Shown piece by piece: positions 10,773 through 22,074 of a DNA stretch of 64,000 bases. The notes under the pieces were generated by a model. It was not told the origin of the DNA and did not search any database. It saw only the letters and a list, made by a program, of their open reading frames with translations. The position numbers and the translations under genes were made by a program. Origin of the DNA: Calendula officinalis (taxonomy: Eukaryota; Streptophyta; Magnoliopsida; Asterales; Asteraceae); assembly GCA_963853835.1 (NCBI GenBank), contig OY970820.1:43994907-44058906 (forward strand), given 5' to 3'. The number at the start of each line of letters is the position of its first letter. Position 1 is the first letter of the stretch.

Positions 10773-12200
10773 TGTCACACCCCGCCAAAAATGAGTTTTA
10801 CTTCATTTAAAATGTTTTGCTGAAGAATGAAGGTGTAACGTTCATGACAACATAGCAAAAATTAAGTAAACAAACAACCACGCAATAACGAAAAATAAAC
10901 GTTTGTTTCACTTTCCAAAAGTATAAAGTTTTCAAAAATAGCAAGTTTCCTAAAATAGAAATTGTTTGAAATGAAATGATTGTTCATAAACTTAATGTTT
11001 TAATCATGGCTCACGACAATCTCAATGCTCATATCCTCCAACTCCACTGCACCTAATTACCTGGAAAAACATAAATAGTAAAAGGGTCAACAATAATGTT
11101 GAGTGAATCCACAGGGTTAATGTTTATGATGAAAGTAAAGTGATTTGCTACCCAAAATGTTTGTTAAGAAAATGGTTTATGACTGAAAATGTATAAGGTT
11201 CAACACTCATATGATATGAGTAATAAGTATGAAATGTTTAGTATAGTTGTAGAATGTATACAACTACTAGTTATGTTTATGAAAAAGTGTTGAACAAAAT
11301 GTTGTGTTTGACATCGCATGAACTGTTATCCCCAACAGGTAGCTAGGCTATTGAGTTAATATACCAACCCCTAAGTCCACAATCAACACTTCAACTCCAG
11401 TATGTTATGTTATTTTATGGATATACACTCCCGGAGATGTCTTGGATAAACCAAGTAATGATCAAACGTTCGTTGGGAGGATGAGTGTCAGCCAATAGTA
11501 CTATCTGCATATCCATGGTCTAGATCCACTAGTTAATGATTGCTGGTAACCTTAGTCCGGTATAATAATTGTTTGTCATGCCAACGCGATAATGAAAATG
11601 TATAGATGTTGTACAGTCATAGCAAAACAGTAGCAGTTGTGTTTATGTTCTCCACCCCAAAGTTTATAAAACAGTTAAAAGAGAAAAAGGGGTCTGTGGA
11701 CTCACCTGGCAAAGCTTAGCAACAAGAGACTTAAGACAGAGGAATCCTAGGGAGACTCCTAGCTTCCTAAATGATTTAACTAATGATTAGACTAAGCTAA
11801 CACAGGCGATTCTATACACGATATAAGTTAAGCAATATGTATTACATGTTATGTTTTATGTTTCGTGACATCGAACGAACTTAGATTATTGGACCTTATT
11901 AGGTCGAAATGAAATGAAATGAGATGAAATGAAATGGGCTACGAAATGAAATGAAATGAAATGAAATGGGCTTGGGTTAGGCTTATTGGGCCTAGATTGG
12001 GCCTAATGGGCTTAATGGGTTGGGCCTCTTATTGGGCTTAGGTCCACTTAGGTTGGGCCTTGAATTGGGCTTGGCCCAATTGGGTTCGGTTTAGTTGGGT
12101 ATGGGCCAAAGGTTTGGGCTTTGGTCCAAATGGGCTTGGATACTAATGGGCCAATCAAGGTTTGGGCCCGATGGACTAAAGTAGATCGATATGGGCCAAG
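10773..12200 (-). repeat. 5' LTR of the nested element, truncated
   Basis: This copy aligns with 2477-3926 and then stops. At 12200/12201 the LTR word GGGCCAAG is followed directly by gag sequence of the array element (CTCCGCCTTC). About 1240 bp of LTR are missing, including the U3 start. Only a single base is shared at the join, so the break looks like illegitimate joining rather than LTR-LTR recombination. Confidence 0.9.
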
Positions 12201-13406
12201 CTCCGCCTTCTTTTGAACCGCGGACACAAGCGATCCGGTTTTCTTCTTCGGGCACACATGGCTATAATGCCCTTTCTCATGGCACGAGTAACACTCAACC
12301 TCGGCCATTGGTTTAGATCTACAATCTCGGGCCAAATGTCCCGTCTTCCCACAATCATGGCAAATCTTCGGTTCCCCTCTGCATTCGCCGGTATGACTCT
12401 TCCCACACCTCTTGCACGAGGCTAAACTTCCTTGCCTAGAGAAGTTCGACGTGAACTTCCCCTTCTTAACCGTACCCGAGCCACTCTCGGCATTCCTCGT
12501 ATCTCCCACATACGCCCTCTCGGCAACTTTTGCCTCGTTCACCTCTTCCACACCTCGGGCGGCACTAATGGCCTCATCTAGCGTGACCGCTCTCTTTACC
12601 TCCAACTGATAATCCCAAGGTAGCCCACTAGCATACCTAACTACCCTCAACCTCTCCTCGGAGTAGGTCTTAGCAACAAACGGAAGTAATCCCATGAATT
12701 CCCTCGTGTACTCCTCGACCGACATCTCACCCTTCCTTAGGGTCACAAACTTCTCATGCATTTTCTCCAAGTCCCGGTCGGGACAAAATTTCTTCCTCAA
12801 CCTCGCGGTAAACTCATCCCATGACATTCTCTCTATCACCTCCCTCCCGAGGGTCTCATAAACTATGTCCCACCAGACCATAGCATCCTCTTTTAGCAAT
12901 TGAGATGCATACAACACCATATCGGTTTTCTTGCACTTGTTGCTTCCGATGACCCGCTCGGTCTCTCGGATCCACCTCATAGTTACCTTCGGGTCCGAAC
13001 TACCCGTATATATGTTTGGCTTACAAGCCATGAATGTCTTAAAAGAACAACCATCATTTTCATCGGGCCTCGCCCTTGCATCACTACAACCACCTGTGGA
13101 GGATTTCTCCACTCGAGTGCCACCACCCCTGGTTTCCTCATCCGATCTAGCCTCGGATACACGATCTCCATCCGACCTCTCACGGTCCCCAACTATGCGG
13201 TGCACTTCATCGGCCACCACCCCCTTGAGTTGTTCAATAATAGTTTGGAGGTCCGCCATGGTCACCGGAGTTCTATTAGCTCCGACCTCCGATTCACCCA
13301 CCTGGTGCATCGACGGTTGACTTTCCTGTTCAACCACAACCTCAACATGAGGTGTATCCTCCTCCCGGCCCTTCGGGGCTTTCCCACTTCTTCGAGTGTT
13401 AACCAT
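12048..13406 (-). pseudogene. Chimeric reading frame: gag of array element fused to LTR sequence
   Basis: Read on the minus strand, the frame opens at the normal gag start (MVNTRRSGKAPKGRE) and contains the full gag core and zinc knuckles up to QKKAE. At 12201/12200 it passes into the nested element's LTR and reads about 50 unrelated residues rich in Gly, Pro and Thr before a stop. The normal gag C-terminus after QKKAE (PAGVKGRSFLLAREE in the intact copy) is missing. The same gag residues also occur on the left side of the nested element (1520-2476), so the two flanks come from two different array units. A fused protein could be made in principle, but it is best regarded as rearrangement debris. 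Confidence 0.85.
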
Positions 13407-13640
13407 TTCTTTCGATCTCGACTATACGAAAGACATTAAACAATTAGTACCTCGTGTACGATTCATGAGTCTCATAACACTGATTATCCATAATCACATC
13501 ACTTTCATAGGTCCCCTAGGTTCAACCCTAAACTTAACATAAAGTCTCAAGGTCAACCTAATGATTTCAAGGAATCTTACATTCCTAATGCTACAGTCTA
13601 AGACTAGGATGGACATCCAACCTAATTCACTTAAACTATA

Positions 13641-13652
13641 GCTCTGATACCA
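13641..13652 (-). other. Primer binding site (tRNA-iMet), array unit C
   Basis: GCTCTGATACCA on the plus strand, 3 nt from the LTR end at 13656; the sense strand is TGGTATCAGAGC. Confidence 0.92.
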
Positions 13653-14148
13653 AGTTGTAACACCCGTATTTTTAAAACATCGTTTAAATCATTTAAAAAC
13701 ACATTTTCCCAATATCTGACATATTGTCTAAGATACAGTTTAACAAAAACTTTAAAACTTATATCAGAGTTTACAAAAATACGGTCTCACCGAGTATATC
13801 AAAACCATAGGCAACGGGATCTACCTATTAGCTCCCGAGCTAAACATCTCTAGGCCACCTCTAGTGCAACCTTCTATCACTTCAAACCTGTACCTGAGTA
13901 CATAGCCACAAAACAAACGTAGTACGTGAGACAAAATAGCCTCGTGAGATACATGGGTTTTAGACCCCAATAATAGACATTTCATAAATATATAAACATA
14001 TATATAAACTACATAAATACCGTCTAGTCACACTTTTGTGACTCTAGCTACTTTGCTTTCCTAGCAAACATATCTAGTACCTAAACGTATAGGTACCAGA
14101 AGCCCAATCATATCTAGTACATAATCATATATGTACCAGAAGCCCAAT

Positions 14149-14426
14149 CATGTCTAATACATAAACATATATGTATTAGAACCTAACATACCTAGTACCA
14201 AACATATGCGTACTAGAAGCACCCGTGTGCTTAGTGTATAAACATATATACACTCGGTGTATAAACATATATACCACCGTCCAACCAACATATCTAATAC
14301 ATAAACATATATGTATTAGAACCTAACATACCTAGTACCAAACATATGCGTACTAGAAGCACCTGTGTGCTTAGTGTATAAACATATATACACTCGGTGT
14401 ATAAACATATATACCATCGTCCAGTG
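14149..14426. repeat. Two ~140-bp tandem copies inside LTR 1
   Basis: The block starting CATRTCTAATACATAAAC and ending ACCRYCGTCC occurs at 14149 and again at 14289. Within it, words such as ATAAACATATATACAC repeat at a finer scale. LTRs 2 and 3 carry the same duplication. The diverged plus-strand LTR at 48632-50341 is about 600 bp shorter and I do not see the block there. Confidence 0.75.
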
Positions 14427-15660
14427 ACCGGGGTCCCCCGCGTCACCACCATCTATCTCTTACCATAACCTAACAGTTATGACAGTCAAAGCCTTCGGCT
14501 ATCACATCCAACATCAAACAAGTTAGTCATCTAATACTAACGACATATAATTATTTCATCACAGTGTGAACGTACCTGTATGGTCCCATGGACCCGATTA
14601 TAAGCAACCACAGTTACTTCTACATCTATGAACCCTATGAGGTCCATACTTACTTTATACATAAGATACATTTCTTATTTATCGATAACATAATACTTTT
14701 TTCTCTCCCTTGACTATAATAGACAATTATTACTAGTCACATCATATTCTTTCTCATATATATTCGTTCTTTACTTTTATTAGTATATCTTACCAATAGG
14801 TACTCATTACTATAAAATCATTCCCAATTGCTTTACTAATACATATTTATTAATAAAGGCTCCGTATACATTCTTTTAATCAATTACTTCATTATTATTG
14901 TTCATTAACATAGATTCCATAATTACTTGAATCTATCATAATTTACTTCAAATTCATCAATCATACTAGACACATTCTAGTATCACATTCTACTTACTTT
15001 CATACATTTTCAATTACTATCTTTATCAAAATATTTGTTAATAAAGACTGATACAATATCATACGTACTTTCAAAACTATTTGCTATGTACCCAGTTTAA
15101 AAGTCTCATGTACTCACCTTAGCAAATAAATGCTCCAACCGTATTCTTTACGTCAGTTTCCTTGCTTCACAATTCGGTCAACCTTCCAAGACCTCACCAA
15201 ATGCCTAATACAATAATCACAAGATTATCAACATCACATTCTACTACCAATGTGTCCATCTATCTCTAGATAACACTTATTAACTCATTTCCCCCAATTA
15301 TGGTGATTTACCAACCCTAGGTTTAACCAACCCTTAAGATTCTTACAAATCATAATCATACACTTGTTTCCTTTAATAATATACCATCTATTAGGTGTAT
15401 ACATCACTTATATCACCATAACCCATAACGCCAAGAGCTAGGGTTTCAAACCCATACATCAAAATACATGGATCTAAAGCTACAAAGATCAAGGAGTGAA
15501 GATATACCTTAAATCTTCACTTAGGAGTGAAATCTACCCAAGATTTGTGAAGAAATCACCCAAAACCTGCACTTGAGCTCCAAAATCGCCAAAAGGAAAA
15601 ACTAGGGTTTTCTACTTCATCAAATGAGCTCCAACCCGATTTTAATGCTGCACGACACGA

Positions 15661-15807
15661 GTTCACGACGCGAACAATAGTTCGCGTCGCTAACTATGCG
15701 ATTTCCATAGTTCGCGATCGTTAAGCAGGCGTGAACTTCTTCGTGATAAAAGGCCAAACTCCCTGGAGCTAGTTCCCGATCGCGACCATAAGTTCGCGTC
15801 GCGAACT
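15661..15807. promoter_or_regulatory. Cluster of GTTCNCG...CGNGAAC palindromes in the LTR
   Basis: The best copy is AGTTCGCG-T-CGCGAACT (15791-15807, perfect). Near-perfect copies start at 15661 (GTTCACGACGCGAAC), about 15680 (AGTTCGCGTCGCTAACT), about 15709 and about 15769. In the sense direction the cluster lies 170-320 nt inside the LTR start, where U3 control elements are expected. The same cluster is present in LTRs 2 and 3 and, with altered but still paired stems, at 48800-48955. Binding sites for a dimeric factor are one possible reading; no factor is identified. Confidence 0.55.
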
Positions 15808-15980
15808 TCTGATGTAGCCAGGGCTGCACTTTTCAACTTTGTCTCGACCCGGTTTCGCCCATAACTTTCTCATACGGTGTCCAAACGACACGAAACCAAT
15901 TCCTACGTTCTTTAAACGATTTATCCTTATTTATCATATTTTTATTCAATTTATTTATTTACAAATTTCGGGTCGTTACA

Positions 15981-16017
15981 ACTATCCACCCCTTAAAAGG
16001 ATTCCGTCCTCGGAATC
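15981..16017 (-). promoter_or_regulatory. Polypurine tract and hairpin of array unit B
   Basis: The sense strand has AAGGGGTGGATAGT directly before the LTR start TGTAACGACC. The hairpin GATTCCG-TCCT-CGGAATC (plus strand, 16000-16017) lies just upstream. The identical arrangement recurs at 22075-22111. Confidence 0.8.
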
Positions 16018-18210
16018 ACTAAAATTTCCACCTATATACACCCGAGCATTACACTCTCAATTCCTTGTGGTCGTCATCAACAACATTTCTTATTCCGATT
16101 CCCGTTAACATTATGCTTCACAACATCTACTCAATCTTATCGAGCCCGAACGCTTAGAACTCAATTTAAAACCCACAATACTTAGACGGGTCAAAATTTC
16201 ACAATTTGACCATAACACCGTCATTCACTCGACCAATCCTTCCATTCTCATAACAATGGTATGATACAATCACACCATTAACTAATTGATTAAAACGGAT
16301 GTCAAACTCTAGCCTTGACCAAGCCGATATATCCCGACATTGGTATATCCCCACATTGTTTACCCTTTGACTTAAGCACAAAGTCAACTAAACCTTAACA
16401 TTTTCCCTCCTCGTTAATGGTTTCATAAATCCTCCTTTCCTTTACAATTTACTTTTAATTTATGATTCAACTACAGTCTTACACTTGATTCCCAATTTCA
16501 ACATTGAAATCACCCAAACGGGTCAAGTCGTATAAACTGACTACAATTCAATCAACCATCTCATCAACTTTTTCACAAACACATAATCGACACATTATGC
16601 TATCAATATTCATTAGTAATTCAAAACGAGAATCAAAGTCCATCTTAGACCAATCCAACCAATCACGGGTTGACTAACGTTGACTTTTACATAAAGTCAA
16701 CCATACCTTTTCCAACTAGCAATTTCCGTACCCACGGCGCATCATTACCAACCTATCACTCTCGGTTCTACCCACTATTACTTTCTCATCAATCGTCCCC
16801 GTTAATCCAAGGGTCACACCTTAACATAAGGTCACAATAACATTTACCGTTTCTTGACCTTCACTTGGTCACTCATACTATCACTTAGTATTCTTTCAAC
16901 CATCTTTATATCACATTGATCAACTTAAATTATCGGAACTAGGCTCTCTACCGTAATACGTCCCACACCCTTATACGGTGTACTATGTCTTGGTTACCAC
17001 ATGGTAATTTGCTCACTAGGAGTTTCTCTTTCCTTCTGTTCTATAAATCGTAGGCATCCCCTACATTTACACAACCTAAATGCAACCCGTATTTCAAGCC
17101 AAATTCTCATTTACCATAACATAATGGCAATACTCATTAATCACATGGTTCTACATTCATCATATAGACACATAAACAAATACATACATATATATATATA
17201 CACACACATATATCACGCTAGTTCAATCTAAACATCTCTATTGTGCACATATACAAACATACGTACACGTCACCAATACCATCTATACATCTCTATTGTG
17301 CACATATACAAACATATGTATATGTCACACCAATACCATCTATACATCTCTATTGTGCACATATACAAACATATGTATATGTCACACCAATACCATCTGG
17401 TATCCATCTTTTTACATTACGTAGCTTTGGTACTTTCTCACTCATTCCATCGCCCAATTATTCATCATGTATTCTAGCACCAATTGCATAATATCACATT
17501 ATTGTTTTCTTGCATATCTAACATATTTCTCATCTACCATATTACTCAACACGATTCCCATGACACTACCTTTCCATCGTCATATGCCTTCGAAGGCCAT
17601 CACCTAATGCACATGCATTGTACCCCGCGGGTAACTAATAACATCTCGCTTCACCTACATATTAACCACCATTAACCATAACTCACCGGTCATCTTTGAG
17701 TCAACCAATCGACTCATGTCTACACTTGCAACTCATGACTTAGCACCCAATCATGTTCGATGAACAAAACTTGTCGTTTCGACACTCAACCCTTTATCAC
17801 ATGCGACACTCCGGTCTATGAATTTCAAAAAAAATACGAATTTATTTAACCCGGAAGGTTATTCCCACGATGACTATTCACGTCATACAACTCATCTACT
17901 AATTCCCGTAAGCACCAAATCGGGCAACAATCTAACAATATGGCTATACTCACACAACACACTGGCTTGGTGCATACTCAACCAATCCATCACAATGGTC
18001 TTACCAAATGTCTCTACTCTCATCGACACTTAATTAATCTTGCTAATTCAAATCTTTTAAGTAAATAAGGTTTAACAATAACATTCATAACATTCAAAAC
18101 ATGGTTTTAACAAGAACATTTGGAAAGATTACCATAGTACCCAAAACTAAAGTCTTAGGGAATCAAATGGTACACCGGCCTAATCATCAAATCTTACAAT
18201 TACGGGTCGC
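16018..18210 (-). mobile_element. Non-coding interior of array unit B between gag and polypurine tract
   Basis: About 2.2 kb separate the gag stop from the polypurine tract, where protease, reverse transcriptase, RNase H and integrase would lie in an autonomous gypsy element. No pol motif is visible in either orientation. The sequence is AT-rich, holds the 55-57 bp minisatellite (about 17231-17400) and a TA tract, and contains many GTCAA/TTGAC words. It matches the interiors at 22112-24307 and 1-1519. Confidence 0.85.
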
Positions 18211-19499
18211 CTAATTCTTAGCTCCCGAACCTGACGCCCCATCGCGCGCCTCCTCCCGTGCGAGTAGGAAGGACCGTCCTTTCACCCCTGCCGGCTCCGC
18301 CTTCTTTTGAACCGCGGACACAAGCGATCCGGTTTTCTTCTTCGGGCACACATGGCTATAATGCCCTTTCTCATGGCACGAGTAACACTCAACCTCGGCC
18401 ATTGGTTTGGATCTACAATCTCGGGCCAAATGTCCCGTCTTCCCACAATCATGGCAAATCTTCAGTTCCCCTCTGCATTCGCAGGTATGACTCTTCCCAC
18501 ACCTCTTGCACGAGGCTAAACTTCCTTGCCTAGAGAAGTTCGACGTGAACTTCCCCTTCTTAACCGTACCCGAGCCACTCTCGGTATTCCTCTTATCTCC
18601 CACATACGCCCTCTCGGCAACTTTTGCCTCGTTCACCTCTTCCACACCTCGGGCGGCACTAATGGCCTCATCTAGCGTGACCGCTCTCTTTACCTCCAAC
18701 TGATAATCCCAAGGTAGCCCACTAGCATACCTAACTACCCTCAACCTCTCCTCGGAGTAGGTCTTAGAAACAAACGGAAGTAATCCCGTGAATTCCCTCG
18801 TGTACTCCTCGACCGACATCTCACCCTTCCTTAGGGTCACAAACTTCTCATGCATTTTCTCCAAGTCCCGGTCGGGATAAAATTTCTTCCTCAACCTCGC
18901 GGTAAACTCATCCCATGACATTCTCTCTATCACCTCCCTCCCGAGGGTCTCATAAACTATATCCCACCAGACCATAGCATCCTCTTTTAGCAATTGAGAT
19001 GCATACAACATCATATCGGTTTTCTTGCACTTGCTACTTCCGATGACCCGCTCGGTCTCTCGGATCCACCTCATAGTTACCTTCGGGTCCGAACTACCCG
19101 TATATATGTTTGGCTTACAAGCCATGAATGTCTTAAAAGAACAACCATCATTTTCATCGGGCCTCGCCATTGCATCACTACAACCACCTGTGGAGGATTT
19201 CTCCACTCGAGTGCCACCACCCCTGGTTTCCTCATCCGATCTAGCCTCGGATACACGATCTCCATCCGACCTCTCACGGTCCCCAACTATGCGGTGCACT
19301 TCATCGGCCACCACCCCTTGAGTTGTTCAATAATAGTTTGGAGGTCCGCCATGGTCACCGGAGTTCTATTAGCTCCGACCTCCGATTCACCCACCCGGTG
19401 CATCGACGGTTGACTTTCCAGTTCAACCACAACCTCAACATGAGGTGTATCCTCCTCCCGGCCCTCCGGGGCTTTCCCACTTCTTCGAGTGTTAACCAT
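18211..19499 (-). pseudogene. gag of array unit B, disrupted by a 1-bp deletion
   Basis: The sequence matches the intact gag at 24308-25597 along its whole length, but a run of five C in that copy is four C here (about 19314-19318). The N-terminal ~60 residues therefore read in one frame (start at 19499) and the rest in another (18211-19314). Other changes from the intact copy include a Cys to Tyr in the KKFCPD motif and a Gly to Cys in the first cysteine cluster. Domains otherwise match: gag core, then three cysteine-rich motifs. The break removes a normal start for the core, so this copy probably makes no complete gag. Confidence 0.9.
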
Positions 19500-19733
19500 T
19501 TCTTTCGATCTCGACTATACGAAAGACATTAAACAATTAGTACCTCGTGTACGATTCATGAGTCTCATAACACTGATTATCCATAATCACATCACTTTCA
19601 TAGGTCCCCTAGGTTCAACCCTAAACTTAACATAAAATCTCAAGGTCAACCTAATGATTTCAAGGAATCTTACATTCCTAATGCTACAGTCTAAGACTAG
19701 GATGGACATCCAACCTAATTCACTTAAACTATA

Positions 19734-19745
19734 GCTCTGATACCA
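19734..19745 (-). other. Primer binding site (tRNA-iMet), array unit B
   Basis: GCTCTGATACCA on the plus strand, 3 nt from the start of LTR 2. Confidence 0.92.
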
Positions 19746-19748
19746 AGT

Positions 19749-22074
19749 TGTAACACCCGTATTTTTAAAACATCGTTTAAATCATTTAAAAACACATTTT
19801 CCCAATATCTGACATATTGTCTAAGATACAGTTTAACAAAAACTTTAAAACTTATATCAGAGTTTACAAAAATACGGTGTCACCGAGTATATCAAAATCA
19901 TAGGCAACGGGATCTACCTATTAGCTCCCGAGCTAAACATCTCTAGGCCACCTCTAGTGCAACCTTCTATCACTTCAAACATGTACCTGAGTACATAGCC
20001 ACAAAACAAACGTAGTATGTGAGACAAAATAGTCTCGTGAGATACATGGGTTTTAGACCCCAATAATAGACATTTCATAAATATATAAACATATATATAA
20101 ACTACATAAATACCGTCTAGTCACCCTTTTGTGACTCTAGCTACTTTGCTTTCCTAGCAAACATATCTAGTACCTAAACGTATAGGTACCAGAAGCCCAA
20201 TCATATCTAGTACATAAACATATATGTACCAGAAGCCCAATCATGTCTAATACATAAACATATATATATTAGAACCTAACATACCTAGTACCAAACATAT
20301 GCGTACTAGAAGCACCCGTGTGCTAAGTGTATAAACATATATACACTCGGTGTATAAATATATATACCACCGTCCAACCAACATATCTAATACATAAACA
20401 TATATGTATTAGAACCTAACATACCTAGTACCAAACATATGCGTACTAGAAGCACCTGTGTGCTTAGTGTATAAACATATATACACTCGGTGTATAAACA
20501 TATATACCACCGTCCAGTGACCGGGGGTCCCCCGCGTCACCACCATCTATCTCTTACCATAACCTAACAGTTATGACAGTCAAAGCCTTCGGCTATCACA
20601 TCCAACATCAAACAAGTTAGTCATCTAATACTAACGACATATAATTAGTTCATCACAGTGTGAACGTACCTGTATGGTCCCATGGACCCGATCATAAGCA
20701 ACCACAGTTACTTCTACATCTATGAACCCTATGAGGTCCATACTTACTTTATACATAAGATACATTTCTTATTTATCGATAACATAATACTTTTATCTCT
20801 CCCTTGACTATAATAGACAATTATTACTAGTCACATCATATTCTTTCTCATATATATTCGTTCTTTACTTTTATTAGTATATCTTACCAATAGGTACTCA
20901 TTACTATAAAATCATTCCCAATTGCTTTACTAATACATATTTATTAATAAAGGCTCCGTATACATTCTTTTAATCAATTACTTCATTATTATTGTTCATT
21001 AACATAGATTCCATAATTACTTGAATCTATCATAATTTACTTCAAATTCATCAATCATACTAGACACATTCTAGTATCACATTCTACTTACTTTCATACA
21101 TTTTCAATTACTATCTTTATCAAAATATTTGTTAATAAAGACTGATACAATATCATACGTACTTTCAAAACTATTTGCTATGTACCCAGTTTAAAAGTCT
21201 CATGTACTTACCTTAGCAAATAAATGCTCCAACCGTATTCTTTACGTCAGTTTCCTTGCTTCACAATTCGGTCAACCTTCCAAGACCTCACCAAATGCCT
21301 AATACAATAATCACAAGATTATCAACATCACATTCTACTACCAATGTGTCCATCTATCTCTAGATAACACTTATTAACTCATTTCCCCCAATTATGGTGA
21401 TTTACCAACCCTAGGTTTAACCAACCCTTAAGATTCTTACAAATCATAATCATACACTTGTTTCCTTTGATAATATACCATCTATTAGGTGTATACATCA
21501 CTTATATCACCATAACCCATAACCCCAAGAGCTAGGGTTTCAAACCCATACATCAAAATACATGGATCTAAAGCTACAAAGATCAAGGAGTGAAGATATA
21601 CCTTAAATCTTCACTTAGGAGTGAAATCTACCCAAGATTTGTGAAGAAATCACCCAAAACCTGCACTTGAGCTCCAAAATCGCCAAAAGGAAAAACTAGG
21701 GTTTTCTACTTCATCAAATGAGCTCCAACCCGATTTTAATGCTGCACGACACGAGTTCACGACGCGAACAATAGTTCGCGTCGCTAACTATGCGATTTCC
21801 ATAGTTCGCGATCGTTAAGCAGGCGTGAACTTCTTCGTGATAAAAGGCCAAACTCCCTGGAGCTAGTTCCCGATCGCGACCATAAGTTCGCGTCGCGAAC
21901 TTCTGATGTAGCCAGGGCTGCACTTTTCAACTTTGTCTCGACCCGGTTTCGCCCATAACTTTCTCATACGGTGTCCAAACGACACGAAACCAATTCCTAC
22001 GTTCTTTAAACGATTTATCCTTATTTATCATATTTTTATTCAATTTATTTATTTACAAATTTCGGGTCGTTACA
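19749..22074 (-). repeat. LTR 2 of the TR-GAG-like array (2326 bp)
   Basis: Same ends as LTR 1 (TGTAACACCC...GTCGTTACA). It begins 6093 bp after LTR 1 and again serves as the shared LTR of two units. It carries a perfect CGGGGG-T-CCCCCG palindrome at 20522-20534 and the GTTCNCG palindrome cluster near 21755-21901. Confidence 0.93.

Larger units (their letters stand above)
2477..12200 (-). mobile_element. Nested Ty3/gypsy chromovirus-like element (Tekay/Del type), right LTR truncated
   Basis: In the element's sense (minus strand) the order is: truncated 5' LTR (10773-12200), iMet primer site (10758-10769), small accessory ORF (10157-10519), gag exon 1, intron, gag-protease-RT-RNase H-integrase (6189-9800), end of integrase and chromodomain-like tail (5179-6270), hairpin and polypurine tract, complete 3' LTR (2477-5144). 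It lies inside gag of the array element at 2476/2477. No target duplication can be checked, because the right LTR end is missing. By eye the shared ~1.4 kb of the two LTRs differs at about 20 positions plus indels, an older insertion than the LARD at 52484. The Tekay/Del assignment rests on domain order and the C-terminal chromodomain-like motif. Confidence 0.9.
13656..15980 (-). repeat. LTR 1 of the TR-GAG-like array (2325 bp)
   Basis: The plus strand begins TGTAACACCCG and ends GGTCGTTACA. Sense ends are TGTAACGACCC...GGGTGTTACA. On one side is a primer site, on the other a polypurine tract, so this LTR serves as the 5' LTR of the unit to its left and the 3' LTR of the unit to its right. 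It differs from LTR 2 at roughly 18 positions by eye (<1%). It contains two ~140-bp tandem copies (14149-14426), a G5/C5-like palindrome near 14429-14440 and a cluster of GTTCNCG palindromes (15661-15807). Confidence 0.93.

Noticed and set aside
12900..13439. Plus-strand frames of up to 179 codons opposite gag (also at 18994 and 25091)
   Set aside because: They are antisense shadows of the gag frame; the minus-strand frame carries all recognisable motifs.
15620..15829. 69-codon minus-strand frame repeated in each LTR
   Set aside because: It covers the palindrome cluster and has no recognisable domain. Its conservation between units follows from recent duplication.
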